A stretch of 64,000 bases of DNA from CAVQCX01 sp963775335 (GTDB lineage: Bacteria; Pseudomonadota; Gammaproteobacteria; Chromatiales; Chromatiaceae), in contig CAVZIJ010000003.1 in assembly GCA_963775335.1 (NCBI GenBank), positions 1,860,001 to 1,924,000 on the forward strand. The letters run 5' to 3'. The position numbers were made by a program, and so were the translations under genes. Below are positions 48,642 to 58,029 of the stretch, piece by piece. The first letter of the stretch is position 1, and each line of letters starts with the position of its first letter. A model generated the notes under the pieces. That model was not told the origin of the DNA. It was given only the letters and a program-made list of their open reading frames with translations, and ran no database searches.

Positions 48642-50561
48642 ATGGCCGATCCGCTCGATCCCCACATCCCTTCGGGGTCCCTCGAAGAGCAGTGGCACCG
48701 GCATAAGGCCGAGGTCCGCCTGATCAGCCCGGCCAACAAGCGCCGCTACCGGATCATCGTGGTGGGCACCGGCCTGGCCGGGGCCTCGGCGGCGGCCACG
48801 CTGGGGGAGATGGGCTACCGGGTGGAGACCTTCACCTTCCACGACAGCCCGCGCCGGGCCCATTCGGTGGCCGCCCAGGGCGGAATCAACGCCGCGAAGA
48901 ACTACCGCAACGACGGCGACGGCGTGGACCGGCTGTTCAAGGACACCATCAAGGGCGGGGATTTCCGCTCCCGGGAGGCCAACGTCTACCGCCTCGCCCA
49001 CATCAGCAACCGCATCATCGACCACTGCGTGGCCCAGGGCATCCCGTTCGCCCGGGATTACGGAGGCTACCTGGACAACCGCTCGTTCGGGGGCGCCCAG
49101 GTCTCGCGCACCTTCTATGCCCGGGGCCAGACGGGCCAGCAGCTCCTGCTGGGGGCCTACGGGGCGCTGAATCGCCAGATCCACGGCGGCCAGGTGCGCC
49201 TGCACACCCGCACCGAGATGCTCGACCTGGTGGTCGAGGACGGGCGCGCGGTGGGCATCATCACGCGCAGCCTGGTGGACGGGCGAATCGAGCGCCACCG
49301 GGCCGAGGCGGTGGTACTGGCCACCGGCGGCTACTCAAACGTCTTCTACCTGTCCACCAACGCCAAGGCGTGCAACGTCACCGCCACGTACCGGGCCTGG
49401 CGGCGCGGCGCCCACTTCGCCAACCCCTGTTTTACCCAGATCCACCCCACCTGCATTCCGGCCTCGGTGGCCCACCAGTCCAAGCTGACCCTGATGTCAG
49501 AGTCCCTGCGCAACGACGGGCGCATCTGGGTGCCCCTCCAGGGCCGCGACACGCGCGGACCTCGGGACATCCCCGAGAAGGAGCGCGACTACTATCTGGA
49601 GCGCATCTATCCTGCCTTCGGCAACCTGGCTCCTCGGGACATTGCCTCCCGGGCCGCCAAGGCGGTGTGCGACGAAGGGCGAGGGGTGGGCCCCACCGGT
49701 CACGGGGTCTATCTGGACTTCGCCGAGTCCATCGAGCGGCTGGGCCGCTCCACCATCGAGCAGCGCTACGGCAACCTGTTCGAGATGTACGAGCGGATCA
49801 CCGGCGAAGACCCCTGGACCGGCCCCATGCGGATCTACCCGGCCGCCCATTACACGATGGGCGGCCTCTGGGTGGGCTACGACCTGATGACCACCCTGCC
49901 CGGCCTGTTCGCCGTCGGCGAGGCCAACTTCTCCGATCACGGTGCGAACCGCTTGGGCGCCAGCGCCCTCATGCAAGGCCTGGCCGACGGCTATTTCATC
50001 CTGCCCCAGACCATCGGCCATTACCTGGCGGGGGTGCGACCCGGGCAGGGCAGCACTGAAGCCGAAGCGTTTCGCGCCGTGCAGGCGGAGGCCGAGGCGC
50101 GACTGGACCGTCTGGTCGGCAACCGCGGCCGCCAGAGCGTGGACGCCCTGCACCGGCAGCTCGGGCAGATCATGTGGAATCACTGCGGCATGTCCCGGGA
50201 CCGCGCCGGGCTCGAGCGGGCCCTGGAGCTGATCCCCGCCCTGCGCGAGGAATTCTGGGCCGATGTGTGCGTGTGCGCCGGTCGCGACGAGCTGAATGTC
50301 GCCCTGGAGCAGGCCGGCCGGGTAGCCGATTTCATGGACTTCTCGGAACTGCTGGTCCGCGATGCCCTGACCCGCGAGGAGTCCTGCGGGGCCCATTTCC
50401 GCACCGAGCACCAGACCTCGGACGGCGAGGCGGCCCGCGACGACGCGCGCTTCGCCCACGTGGCGGCCTGGCAGTGGCGGGGCGACGATCAGGTGCCCGC
50501 CCGGCACCAGGAGCCGCTGCGCTTCGAGCGTGTGCCCCTCTCGGAGCGCAGCTACAAATGA
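48642..50561 (+). CDS. Succinate dehydrogenase/fumarate reductase flavoprotein subunit
   Basis: A 639-aa FAD subunit. The dinucleotide-binding motif is IIVVGTGLAGASAAATLGE, the covalent-FAD histidine lies in RRAHSVAAQGGINAAK, and the active site in FTQIHPTCIPASV and the GGLWVGYDLMTTLPGLFAVG region with the conserved NRLGASALMQGL. The catalytic Arg and His regions are present. It lies between the cytochrome b and iron-sulfur genes. Confidence 0.93.
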   Translation: MADPLDPHIPSGSLEEQWHRHKAEVRLISPANKRRYRIIVVGTGLAGASAAATLGEMGYRVETFTFHDSPRRAHSVAAQGGINAAKNYRNDGDGVDRLFKDTIKGGDFRSREANVYRLAHISNRIIDHCVAQGIPFARDYGGYLDNRSFGGAQVSRTFYARGQTGQQLLLGAYGALNRQIHGGQVRLHTRTEMLDLVVEDGRAVGIITRSLVDGRIERHRAEAVVLATGGYSNVFYLSTNAKACNVTATYRAWRRGAHFANPCFTQIHPTCIPASVAHQSKLTLMSESLRNDGRIWVPLQGRDTRGPRDIPEKERDYYLERIYPAFGNLAPRDIASRAAKAVCDEGRGVGPTGHGVYLDFAESIERLGRSTIEQRYGNLFEMYERITGEDPWTGPMRIYPAAHYTMGGLWVGYDLMTTLPGLFAVGEANFSDHGANRLGASALMQGLADGYFILPQTIGHYLAGVRPGQGSTEAEAFRAVQAEAEARLDRLVGNRGRQSVDALHRQLGQIMWNHCGMSRDRAGLERALELIPALREEFWADVCVCAGRDELNVALEQAGRVADFMDFSELLVRDALTREESCGAHFRTEHQTSDGEAARDDARFAHVAAWQWRGDDQVPARHQEPLRFERVPLSERSYK

Positions 50562-50613
50562 CCATCGACCGATTCCCGCCGTTCTCGACGAGCCGAAACC
50601 GGGGAGCACCCTG

Positions 50614-51399
50614 ATGGACTTCACCCTGCACATCTGGCGCCAGACCGGACCCCGGGCCAACGGCGCCTTCGAGACCCACCGCGTCGTTGGCATCAGCCCG
50701 GACCTGTCTTTCCTGGAGATGCTCGATGTGCTCAACGACGCTCTGGTCGCGCAGGGATGCCCCCCGGTGGCCTTCGACCACGACTGCCGGGAGGGCATTT
50801 GCGGGGCCTGCTCAATCGTCATCGACGGTCAGCCCCACGGCCCGCTGCCGGCCACGACCACCTGCCAGCTCTATATGCGCCACTTCCCCGACGGCGCCGA
50901 GATCACCGTCGAGCCCTGGCGGGCCAAGGCCTTTCCGGTGCTGCGCGACCTCGTCGTCGATCGCAGCGCCTTCGACCGGATCATGCAGTCGGCCGGATAC
51001 GTCTCCGTGAACGCCGGAGCCGCCCCGGACGCCCACACCGCCCTGATCCCCAAGCAGGACGCCGAGCAGGCCTTCGAGGCTGCCGCCTGCATCGGATGCG
51101 GGGCCTGCGTGGCCGCTTGCCCCAACGCCTCGGCCATGCTGTTCGTCGCCGCCAAGGTCAGCCACCTGGCCCTCTTGCCCCAAGGCCGACCCGAGCGCAT
51201 GCACCGGGCCATCCGCATGGTCGAGACCATGGACCACGAGGGCTTCGGCGCCTGCTCCAACCATTACGAATGTGCGGCCGCCTGCCCGAAATCCATCCCG
51301 GTGCGATTCATCGCCCGGCTCAACCGCGAGCTCATGGTCGCCGCCCTGACCAGCCGCGAGTTTGCAAAGCCCTACGCGCGCCACGAGCACGAGGAGTAA
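50614..51399 (+). CDS. Succinate dehydrogenase/fumarate reductase iron-sulfur subunit
   Basis: A 261-aa protein linking flavin to heme. The [2Fe-2S] motif is DHDCREGICGACSIVIDG with the last Cys in ATTTCQLY. The [4Fe-4S] and [3Fe-4S] clusters are CIGCGACVAACPNAS and CSNHYECAAACPKSIP. The start at 50614 has GGGGAG nine bases upstream; an upstream frame extension is not used. It completes the cytochrome b - flavoprotein - Fe-S order. Confidence 0.93.
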   Translation: MDFTLHIWRQTGPRANGAFETHRVVGISPDLSFLEMLDVLNDALVAQGCPPVAFDHDCREGICGACSIVIDGQPHGPLPATTTCQLYMRHFPDGAEITVEPWRAKAFPVLRDLVVDRSAFDRIMQSAGYVSVNAGAAPDAHTALIPKQDAEQAFEAAACIGCGACVAACPNASAMLFVAAKVSHLALLPQGRPERMHRAIRMVETMDHEGFGACSNHYECAAACPKSIPVRFIARLNRELMVAALTSREFAKPYARHEHEE

Positions 51400-51614
51400 C
51401 GCGATGCCCTCCCCAACCGGATCGCGCTGCCAAACCAACGATGCGGCCCCGCCTCGCGGGGATTTGCAGCCGACGCGCCCCGCTCCGACTAACCTTCCCC
51501 CTATTCTCATCAACGTTCAGCCGCGAGGCCCTCGGGGAGAGCTCTCAAGATGCCTGAAGCCAAACGCCAGACATACTTCATCGCAAGACCCTGCCAGCTC
51601 TTGGAGATCTGAGG

Positions 51615-53108
51615 ATGCGAAAGATACAGCTTCTGTATGTCGCAAATGAAATAACGAAAAAGATTGGGTTTCTCCAGCAGCACCTTTCTTTTTTCATAGT
51701 GGTGAAGAACCTTGCCTTCATAAAAAACGTAGATCTCATTTGGGCCGGAGAAGATGGTGTATGGCACACATTACCGGCCACGTATCACAGCATGGCGGAG
51801 CACGATAACGAATACTGGACTGTCACGGCCAGATTTAATTCAGAGCCGCACGTCGACCTTCCCGGCGATATTCAGTTCTCGTTGCGCTATCGGGTCTGCG
51901 GTAAAGAGTATTGGGACAACAATCGCGGCCTGCCTTATCGCAGTCGCGTCAACACTTGCGCTCAGATGGGCGTCCATCATTCATTGATCAACATCGGGTA
52001 TCGCCTCAATTTAGCCGACGACCAGAAGCTCGTTCCTATTACCATCGTCATAAACCCCCCTGCTCACGCAGACAAAGTCACTCTTCACTGGACAACTGAC
52101 GATTGGAAACATACCAATACAACGCGCTGTTATCTAAACAGTACCCTTGAGCTTGTCCGTGACGACAATACCTCTCTGGGGCGGGCTCAGATATGGAAAG
52201 CGTTGCTCATTATCGGGCGGAACTTTCGCATACAATACGCCATTCGCCACGAATCCCGCGGTCACGTCCGTTGGGACAACAATGCTGGCAGAAATTATTC
52301 CTCCAGCCGCAAATCCCTGAACGTTCTGGCTTTGAATTTGCATTGCTATCAGGAACATGATCAGGACCGCAAGCTTTCGCAAATCGCCAAAGCGATAGAT
52401 GAACTTTCCATAGATGTCGTCTGTCTTCAAGAAGTGGCGGAGAACTGGAACGAGGGCCGGGGCGATTGGCACTCCAATACGGCCAAAATCATCAACGATC
52501 GACTTGCCTCACCCTACCATCTCCACACTGACTGGTCGCATCTCGGTTTTGACCTGTACCGCGAAGGCGTCGCAATATTGAGCAGATATCCTTTTTCAAG
52601 ACATGATTCCAGATATGTGTCCAATAGCAGAGACCCCTATAATATTCATGCCAGGAGGGCCGTCATGGCACAAATAGATGTACCCTATATCGGGCCGGTA
52701 AATTTCTACTCCGTGCATACAAGCTGGTGGGATGATGGATTCCCAGAGCAGTTCGAAAATCTGCGGGCTTGGGCATCAGCCAACCATAGCGGACCAATCA
52801 AAGCGACCCTGCTCTGCGGCGATTTCAATGTCGAGGCGGGATCCAGGGGATATGAGCTGATAGTCAATTCGACCGAATACGAAGACCAGTATTTAGCGCT
52901 CAAGTCACCCGATATTTTCGAGAAGATTTACCGGGGCGAGAATCAGAATTCCCAGCGGTACCTGATTGATGACCATCGGATTGACTATATCTTTATGAAA
53001 AAGTCGAGTGGGTTGCGAGCTACCTCGGGAAGGGTTGTGTTTACGAAACACGAGTACGGCAGAGTTTCCGATCACGAAGGCTATTTGATGACATTCGAGC
53101 CGACTTAA
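51615..53108 (+). CDS. Endonuclease/exonuclease/phosphatase-fold protein with tandem CBM21-like modules
   Basis: A 497-aa protein. Two N-terminal starch-binding-like modules are suggested: residues about 25-110 (VVKNLAFIKNVDLIWAGEDG with RYRVCGKEYWDNNRGLPY) and about 135-230 (TLHWTTDDWK with RWDNNAGRNY), both carrying the CBM21-like WDNNxGxxY signature. Residues about 235-495 form the DNase I-like catalytic domain: NVLALNLHCY, VCLQEVAENW (catalytic Glu), LLCGDFNVEAGS, RIDYIFMK and VSDHEGYLM. All canonical motifs are intact. No signal peptide. Base composition is clearly lower in GC than the flanking genes, suggesting transfer. A PLD-fold gene follows after 97 bases. The substrate is unknown. 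Confidence 0.82.
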   Translation: MRKIQLLYVANEITKKIGFLQQHLSFFIVVKNLAFIKNVDLIWAGEDGVWHTLPATYHSMAEHDNEYWTVTARFNSEPHVDLPGDIQFSLRYRVCGKEYWDNNRGLPYRSRVNTCAQMGVHHSLINIGYRLNLADDQKLVPITIVINPPAHADKVTLHWTTDDWKHTNTTRCYLNSTLELVRDDNTSLGRAQIWKALLIIGRNFRIQYAIRHESRGHVRWDNNAGRNYSSSRKSLNVLALNLHCYQEHDQDRKLSQIAKAIDELSIDVVCLQEVAENWNEGRGDWHSNTAKIINDRLASPYHLHTDWSHLGFDLYREGVAILSRYPFSRHDSRYVSNSRDPYNIHARRAVMAQIDVPYIGPVNFYSVHTSWWDDGFPEQFENLRAWASANHSGPIKATLLCGDFNVEAGSRGYELIVNSTEYEDQYLALKSPDIFEKIYRGENQNSQRYLIDDHRIDYIFMKKSSGLRATSGRVVFTKHEYGRVSDHEGYLMTFEPT

Positions 53109-53205
53109 TAGCAGCCTATCACGAATCACTTTTAGAAAATTCCCGTTGGTGCCAGACAGATCGTCGCCACGGCTCTAGAAAAGTGCTGTTTTTGCGAGGC
53201 AACCC

Positions 53206-54801
53206 ATGCAGTTCTCGGAACTATACGCCAGACCACGCCAAGGATCCCTCGGAGAATTTTTCCAGAGGACCAACGACTTTAGTGAGCCCTTTTCCCTACG
53301 GTGGGGAAGAATAGAATTCGACGTTTCATTTGGGGTACAGGCAAATGTAAAGGTGATTCTCAAAGTCTATCGGGACGACAACGTATGCGAAACCTTCTTC
53401 GTTGATACGGATGCATTCGATATCCAGTGGAACAACCATAAGCGACGAACAAGGGACTTTTACATTCTCCCGTTCTCCGCACAGCTTGGTCAGGCAAGTT
53501 GCGTCAAGTTCTCCTTCATCGTGCACTTGGATGAACACTCCATTTCGTCTCAATATGAATACATCTTTATGGAAGGGCATCAGCTTGAGGACAACCACCC
53601 GCAGCACCGAATGATTAACGCAGCATGGGCCACGAGCAACCATTTTCGTACTCACGAGCTAGATGCGGAGGAATTGCAGAGCGATGTCGATTGGTATAAT
53701 CACCATTTCGAGTCGCTCAACCTGACACCGAAGTTTACCAAGGGGCAGCAATATCACCCTTATCATCCCAAACGTTTCATCCACGATCATATCGACAAGG
53801 TAATTCGCAGCAAGCGGGAAAACCCCGATCGGCTGTGTACCATCAAGGTAAGTGTGGACTGCATTGACGACCGGGACTTTATCACCCATCTGATTCATGC
53901 CAGCAACCAGAAAGTCCTGGTGCAGTGTATTGTGGAGTGGCGGAAGATGACCCTGACCAACAGTCATAACTACGCCGTGTTGAAGCGGTCCGGGATCGAG
54001 CTCATAGGAGTTTTTTGTACGCCTCGGCATCACCTCATCGAGCTCGATCCGGACATGCACACAAAATTCATCATCTTCAACGATGAGGATTGCATACTGG
54101 GATCATTCAATATCACTTTCGATCGCTGGTGGGCGAATTGGGAATCCGGGATGACATTCCGTTCCAAGGGGGTATGCCGCTTGCTGGATAACGTGTTCCA
54201 GAGCCAGCGTGGCGGCGTCAACCAGAAATATGGCATCGATCCGCTCAGCCGGTTCAACCTGCTCTATACTTTTGGCAGACACTTCATGAGCAACGGCAAA
54301 CATTACCGGCCTCATCACGCCATCCTGGCCGAAATTCACCGCGCTAAATGGTCTATCAAGCTTTCGTTGTTCTTGATAGGCGAGCTCAGAGGGGAGCATC
54401 ATGACAGCGTGGTAGATGCCCTGATCCACGCCAATGACCGGGGTGTCGATGTCCAAATACTGTTTAACGGCCATCTGGCGAGACAGGGAAGGATCGGGAT
54501 AGAGAGGTCCATGCATGACGAGCTGAATCGCCCGTTGCTACCGGCTGTACAACGCCTCAAATCCGCGGGCGTTCGCGTCGGACTTGTTTACGGGCAGCAC
54601 GATCACCCGGTCCCGTATTCTCCGATACACTCGAAATACTGCATCATCGACGAGACCATCGTGCTAGAGGGCAGCTTCAATTGGTACAATACCTCGGTAT
54701 TTTCTCACGATCTGCTCGTCGTCGTGAATAGCCGCGATGTCGCGCAACCCTACCTGCACGAATTCGCGCAGATACAGCGCCTGCTCAGAGTGTATGATTG
54801 A
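53206..54801 (+). CDS. Phospholipase D-fold protein with carbohydrate-binding-like N-domain
   Basis: A 531-aa protein. The first 130 residues look like a beta-sandwich module (FSLRWGRIEFDVSFGVQANV, SCVKFSFIVHLDE, YEYIFMEGH), comparable to those in the preceding gene. Two PLD half-domains follow. The second has a perfect HKD motif, HSKYCIIDETIVLEGSFNW; the first reads HTKFIIFNDEDCILGSFN, with Asn where the motif Asp should be. PLD-fold enzymes include nucleases, phospholipases and synthases. Low GC matches its neighbour, so the pair probably arrived together. It may share a transcript with the EEP gene. Confidence 0.82.
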   Translation: MQFSELYARPRQGSLGEFFQRTNDFSEPFSLRWGRIEFDVSFGVQANVKVILKVYRDDNVCETFFVDTDAFDIQWNNHKRRTRDFYILPFSAQLGQASCVKFSFIVHLDEHSISSQYEYIFMEGHQLEDNHPQHRMINAAWATSNHFRTHELDAEELQSDVDWYNHHFESLNLTPKFTKGQQYHPYHPKRFIHDHIDKVIRSKRENPDRLCTIKVSVDCIDDRDFITHLIHASNQKVLVQCIVEWRKMTLTNSHNYAVLKRSGIELIGVFCTPRHHLIELDPDMHTKFIIFNDEDCILGSFNITFDRWWANWESGMTFRSKGVCRLLDNVFQSQRGGVNQKYGIDPLSRFNLLYTFGRHFMSNGKHYRPHHAILAEIHRAKWSIKLSLFLIGELRGEHHDSVVDALIHANDRGVDVQILFNGHLARQGRIGIERSMHDELNRPLLPAVQRLKSAGVRVGLVYGQHDHPVPYSPIHSKYCIIDETIVLEGSFNWYNTSVFSHDLLVVVNSRDVAQPYLHEFAQIQRLLRVYD

Positions 54802-55038
54802 TCGCGAGACCCCACCCGCATACGATCGAGATCCGACTCTTTCGGATGACGCTGCAGCACGCACCGCCGGCGAACCGCTCTCCCTCACTCACCCCGGCGC
54901 ACGGCCTCGCGGGCATCGACCTTTTCGTGCCGAGCCCCAACTCGGAAATGTAGCAATGAAAGCGCCGACCTCGGGGCTCTAGCCGACCGGCGCTTGTGGG
55001 TTAGGCTTATTCTGAAACTACCCACTGCGACCCGAGCC

Positions 55039-55926
55039 ATGACGCGAGTCTTTCTCTCCGCCCTGCGCCATTCGGCCTTCTACAGTCCCTATCTGATGAC
55101 CATCGCCGGGGGCTTCCTGGCGGCGGAGGGCCTGGAACCGGTGTACGAGCCGCAGACCCCCAGCCGCCCGGCGGTGGACCGCCTGCGCAACGGGACCTGC
55201 CACGTCCTACAGTCGGCGGTGGCCACCAGCTTCGCCGACCTGGAGGCCGGCCGCGCACTGGACATCGTGCATTTCGCCCAGGTCAACGCCCGCGACGGCT
55301 TCTTCATCGCGGGACGCCGACCCGAGCCCGGGTTCACGTGGGCCAACCTGCGGGGCAAGCGGGTCCTCGTGGACCACTTCTTCCAGCCCCTCGCCATGCT
55401 CAGCTACGGCTTGTACCGCCAGGGCGTGGAGTACGCCGAGCTCATCGCGGTCGACGCCGGCGACGTGACCGCCATTGAGCGGGCATTCCGAAGCGGTCAG
55501 GGGGATTATGTGCACCTTCAGGGCCCGGTCCCCCAACAGCTCCAGCACGACGGCATCGGTTATGTGGTCGCAGCGGTGGGCGATGCCGTCGGGCCGGTGG
55601 CATTCAGCAGCCTGTGTGCCACCCGGGCCTGGCTGGCCACCGACGTGGCCCGCGCCTTCATGCGCGCCTACCGCCAAGCCCGCGATCTGGCGGTCCACGC
55701 CCCCGCCGAGGAGGTTGCCGCCCGGGAGCAGGAAGCCGGTTTCTTCCCGGCCATCGACCCCCGGGTGCTGGCGCAGACCGTGCAGGCCTACCAGCACCTC
55801 GGCTGTTGGGAACCGGACCCCGTCATCTCCAGGGCATCCTACGACAATCTGCTTGAGGTATTCCTGCACAGCGGCCTGATCACCCGGCGCCATCCCTACG
55901 AAGCCGCGGTCGTTCCTCCGCCGTAG
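55039..55926 (+). CDS. NMT1/THI5-like substrate-binding protein
   Basis: A 295-aa protein of the periplasmic binding protein fold used for nitrate, sulfonate, thiamine precursor or riboflavin transport: RHSAFYSPYLMTIAGGFLAA, GTCHVLQSAVATSFADLEAG and LRGKRVLVDHFFQP. No signal peptide is apparent at the chosen start (MTRVFLSALRHSAF), and no permease or ATPase gene is adjacent, so it could be a cytoplasmic enzyme-like member. The frame is open upstream to 54994. Confidence 0.75.
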   Translation: MTRVFLSALRHSAFYSPYLMTIAGGFLAAEGLEPVYEPQTPSRPAVDRLRNGTCHVLQSAVATSFADLEAGRALDIVHFAQVNARDGFFIAGRRPEPGFTWANLRGKRVLVDHFFQPLAMLSYGLYRQGVEYAELIAVDAGDVTAIERAFRSGQGDYVHLQGPVPQQLQHDGIGYVVAAVGDAVGPVAFSSLCATRAWLATDVARAFMRAYRQARDLAVHAPAEEVAAREQEAGFFPAIDPRVLAQTVQAYQHLGCWEPDPVISRASYDNLLEVFLHSGLITRRHPYEAAVVPPP

Positions 55927-56160
55927 CCCGAGCGGATGTACGTGCCCCACCACCCCGTCCCGGAGACCGTCTATCCCGGATGGAGTTGCCGCGACGCGCT
56001 CTGCTTTTCATCTCGAGAGAGTCAGGGTGAATCCGATAGCGCCCCGGCAAACACGCCGCCCTTCCCCCCAACCCTCTCGGCCTCGTGAAAGGTTGAGAAT
56101 ATGTGTTCCGCATCTTTTTCTACTCTCCCTTTGGTCAGGGCGAAAGCCGCTAAGCGCCGG
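55927..56160. other. Intergenic region, nothing recognised
   Basis: Roughly 230 bases between convergent genes; no terminator or gene seen. Confidence 0.4.
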
Positions 56161-56562
56161 CTACATCACTCGAGAGAGAAAAGATCCCAACCGCATGTCG
56201 GCAGTGAAGATATGCTCAGTCAACCAGCGCTCCAGAAACGCGATATGCTCATCCTCTACCGGCTTGCGCGCCTGAAGGATCTCCGCCTGCAGCTCCTTGG
56301 CGCTCTTGATTAATTCCTGGTGATCCGCCTTGTGCTCTTCACTGTCCTTGTAACCATACTTCAGCATGAGCCGCTCCTCATGACTGAAGTGCCAAACCGT
56401 GCAATTGATTAGCTCTTCCAACACCGCTGCCAGATATTCCGGAGATTCACCTTCCTTTACGGAATGATTGAGAATATTAAAAATGTTCACCAGTTTGCGG
56501 TGGTCTTCATCGATCTCATCGACCTCCACACTCAGTATGGGACCCCAAATTATGTCTTGCAC
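56161..56562 (-). CDS. Bacteriohemerythrin
   Basis: A 133-aa non-heme diiron oxygen- or NO-binding protein. All metal ligands are visible: His in DEIDEDHRKLVN, His-x3-Glu in HFSHEERLM, His-x3-His in EEHKADHQEL and the last His with Asp in EHIFTADMRLGS. MQDIIWGPILSVEVDEIDE is the typical start. In a nitrate-respiring organism it may deliver oxygen to or protect low-oxygen enzymes. Single gene. Confidence 0.95.
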   Translation of the reverse strand: MQDIIWGPILSVEVDEIDEDHRKLVNIFNILNHSVKEGESPEYLAAVLEELINCTVWHFSHEERLMLKYGYKDSEEHKADHQELIKSAKELQAEILQARKPVEDEHIAFLERWLTEHIFTADMRLGSFLSRVM

Positions 56563-57357
56563 AAGCCTTCTCCCGATTGGAAAAACAAACCCCGTGAGGG
56601 AGTCGAATGATACCGTTCTTTATCCGCCGGAACGACGATGCCGTCGATAGGACAGACAGGTACCGCCTTCCGCCTAAGCTCTCCAGTCGTCGCAGTAAGG
56701 GCGCCAGTCACCCACCAGCCCCAACACGACGCAGGCGCGCGGCGTTCGTGCTCAGTCCTCTTCAGTGATCCTCACTCGGTCAGGGTGGGAGAGCATCATT
56801 TATCTTCCCCGCTCCCAGCGGGCCGGCCGCTGCGCTACTTCGGCCTGGGAGGCCCGAACATCTCCCAGACCCGCTTCGGCCGTACGTGCTCGCGGCAGCG
56901 CCCAATTTCCAGCTCTCGGGGTCAGCAAGGCTCTGGCCAGGTCCCCTGCCGTGCCGCTCAGGCACGCACGGGTTCGCCCCCTCTCTCTGATGACCTACCG
57001 CGGCGCTGGTTGCACCTCCCGAACACCACAATACCATTCCCTTGCCATAAGCATGGGACATAGCGCCGATCTGCCTCTTCGAGGGATAGATCCGTTCCAT
57101 TCTTACATCGGTGGTCGCCAACGACTCAAAAGCGGACCGAAGAATTGCGCCCCGGAAGCGAAGCGACCGAACGGCTCCGCCGGCAACCTCCAAGTCGCCC
57201 CTGGCTCAGCGCGGACCGCCGTGGCATTAGGGGGGTGCCCCGGCGATCCGGAGGCCGCGCGACGCAAATGGCCCGGCCTCTCCCCTTGCCAAGAGAGTGC
57301 CATTATATTAGCATATAAGGCGCTGCGAATGTTTCCCCCGGACCCGGAGGCAACACC
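56563..57357. other. Gene-free stretch before the Gly/Tyr-rich protein
   Basis: About 800 bases with no convincing gene; a long plus-strand open frame is compositionally biased and has no ribosome site. At the end an AT-rich promoter-like region occurs: TTGCCA (57286-57291) and TATATTAGCATATAAG (57304-57319), then GGAGG before the next ATG. Confidence 0.45.
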
Positions 57358-57675
57358 ATGAAAAGGCGAGAGATTCTGGTTGCGGCACTGGCGGCGGCAT
57401 TGGGCCTTGGCGGCCTCACGGCACCGCGCATGGCCAGCGCCGACAACGTCTTCAACTCCATGAACCCGTTCAAGTGGTTCTTCGGCAGAAACTGGGACGA
57501 CGACTACGACCGTCCGTACCACGACTGGGGATACGGTTGGGGAGGACCCTACGGATGGGGCGCCCCCTGGGCGGCGCCGGGTGCCGCCGACAGATCGACC
57601 GTAATCGTCGTGCAGGGCGAAAACGAGTCCTTGGATAACTCCGCCCCGCTGGCCTCGGCCCGCCCGCCACAGTGA
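57358..57675 (+). CDS. Secreted Gly/Tyr/Trp/Pro-rich small protein (sulfur-globule-protein-like)
   Basis: A signal peptide (KRREILVAALAAALGLGGLT...ASA) precedes a short mature protein with NVFNSMNPFKWFFGRNWDDD, then YDRPYHDWGYGWGGPYGWGA, and an acidic/polar C-terminus. The motif MNP-x-KW plus aromatic Gly-rich repeats recurs in the protein at 63757. Composition resembles the Gly/Tyr-rich envelope proteins of periplasmic sulfur globules in purple sulfur bacteria; identity is not proven. GGAGG eight bases before the ATG. Confidence 0.7.
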   Translation: MKRREILVAALAAALGLGGLTAPRMASADNVFNSMNPFKWFFGRNWDDDYDRPYHDWGYGWGGPYGWGAPWAAPGAADRSTVIVVQGENESLDNSAPLASARPPQ

Positions 57676-58029
57676 GCGGGACCCGCCGTCCCGGCGAAAC
57701 GGGACCAGTCTGAGGCTCTCCTTCCCGGCCGGCGCATGATGCCGCCGGGAGGGCTTCCCGACCGCTCGTCCCGGGCGGCTCCGGTCGGGCTTGCAGGCGA
57801 TTCTGTCTGCTCTCCTAAAGCCTCTGCCCGCATCCCCGCGCAGCAAACCCGGTCCTATTCCCGCTGCTTGGGTCGCCCGCCAGTGCCGTTTGGCCCCCCA
57901 TATTGCAAAGGATCACGGTGTGCCCAACGCATGACGAAATGCTACGAGTCTAGACCTGACCCGGACACCCCACCCACCCCGCGCGCCCCCGGCGACCACC
58001 GGCGCCTTCGAAGTGGTTTCCATGCGCCT
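57676..58029. other. Intergenic region, nothing recognised
   Basis: About 350 bases between convergent genes. An inverted pair GCCGGCGC / GATGCCGCCGGGAGGG near 57726-57752 could form a weak terminator. No gene seen. Confidence 0.4.

Noticed and set aside
56765..57361. 198-codon plus-strand open frame before the Gly/Tyr-rich protein
   Set aside because: Compositionally random, no ribosome site, overlaps the promoter-like region of the next gene.
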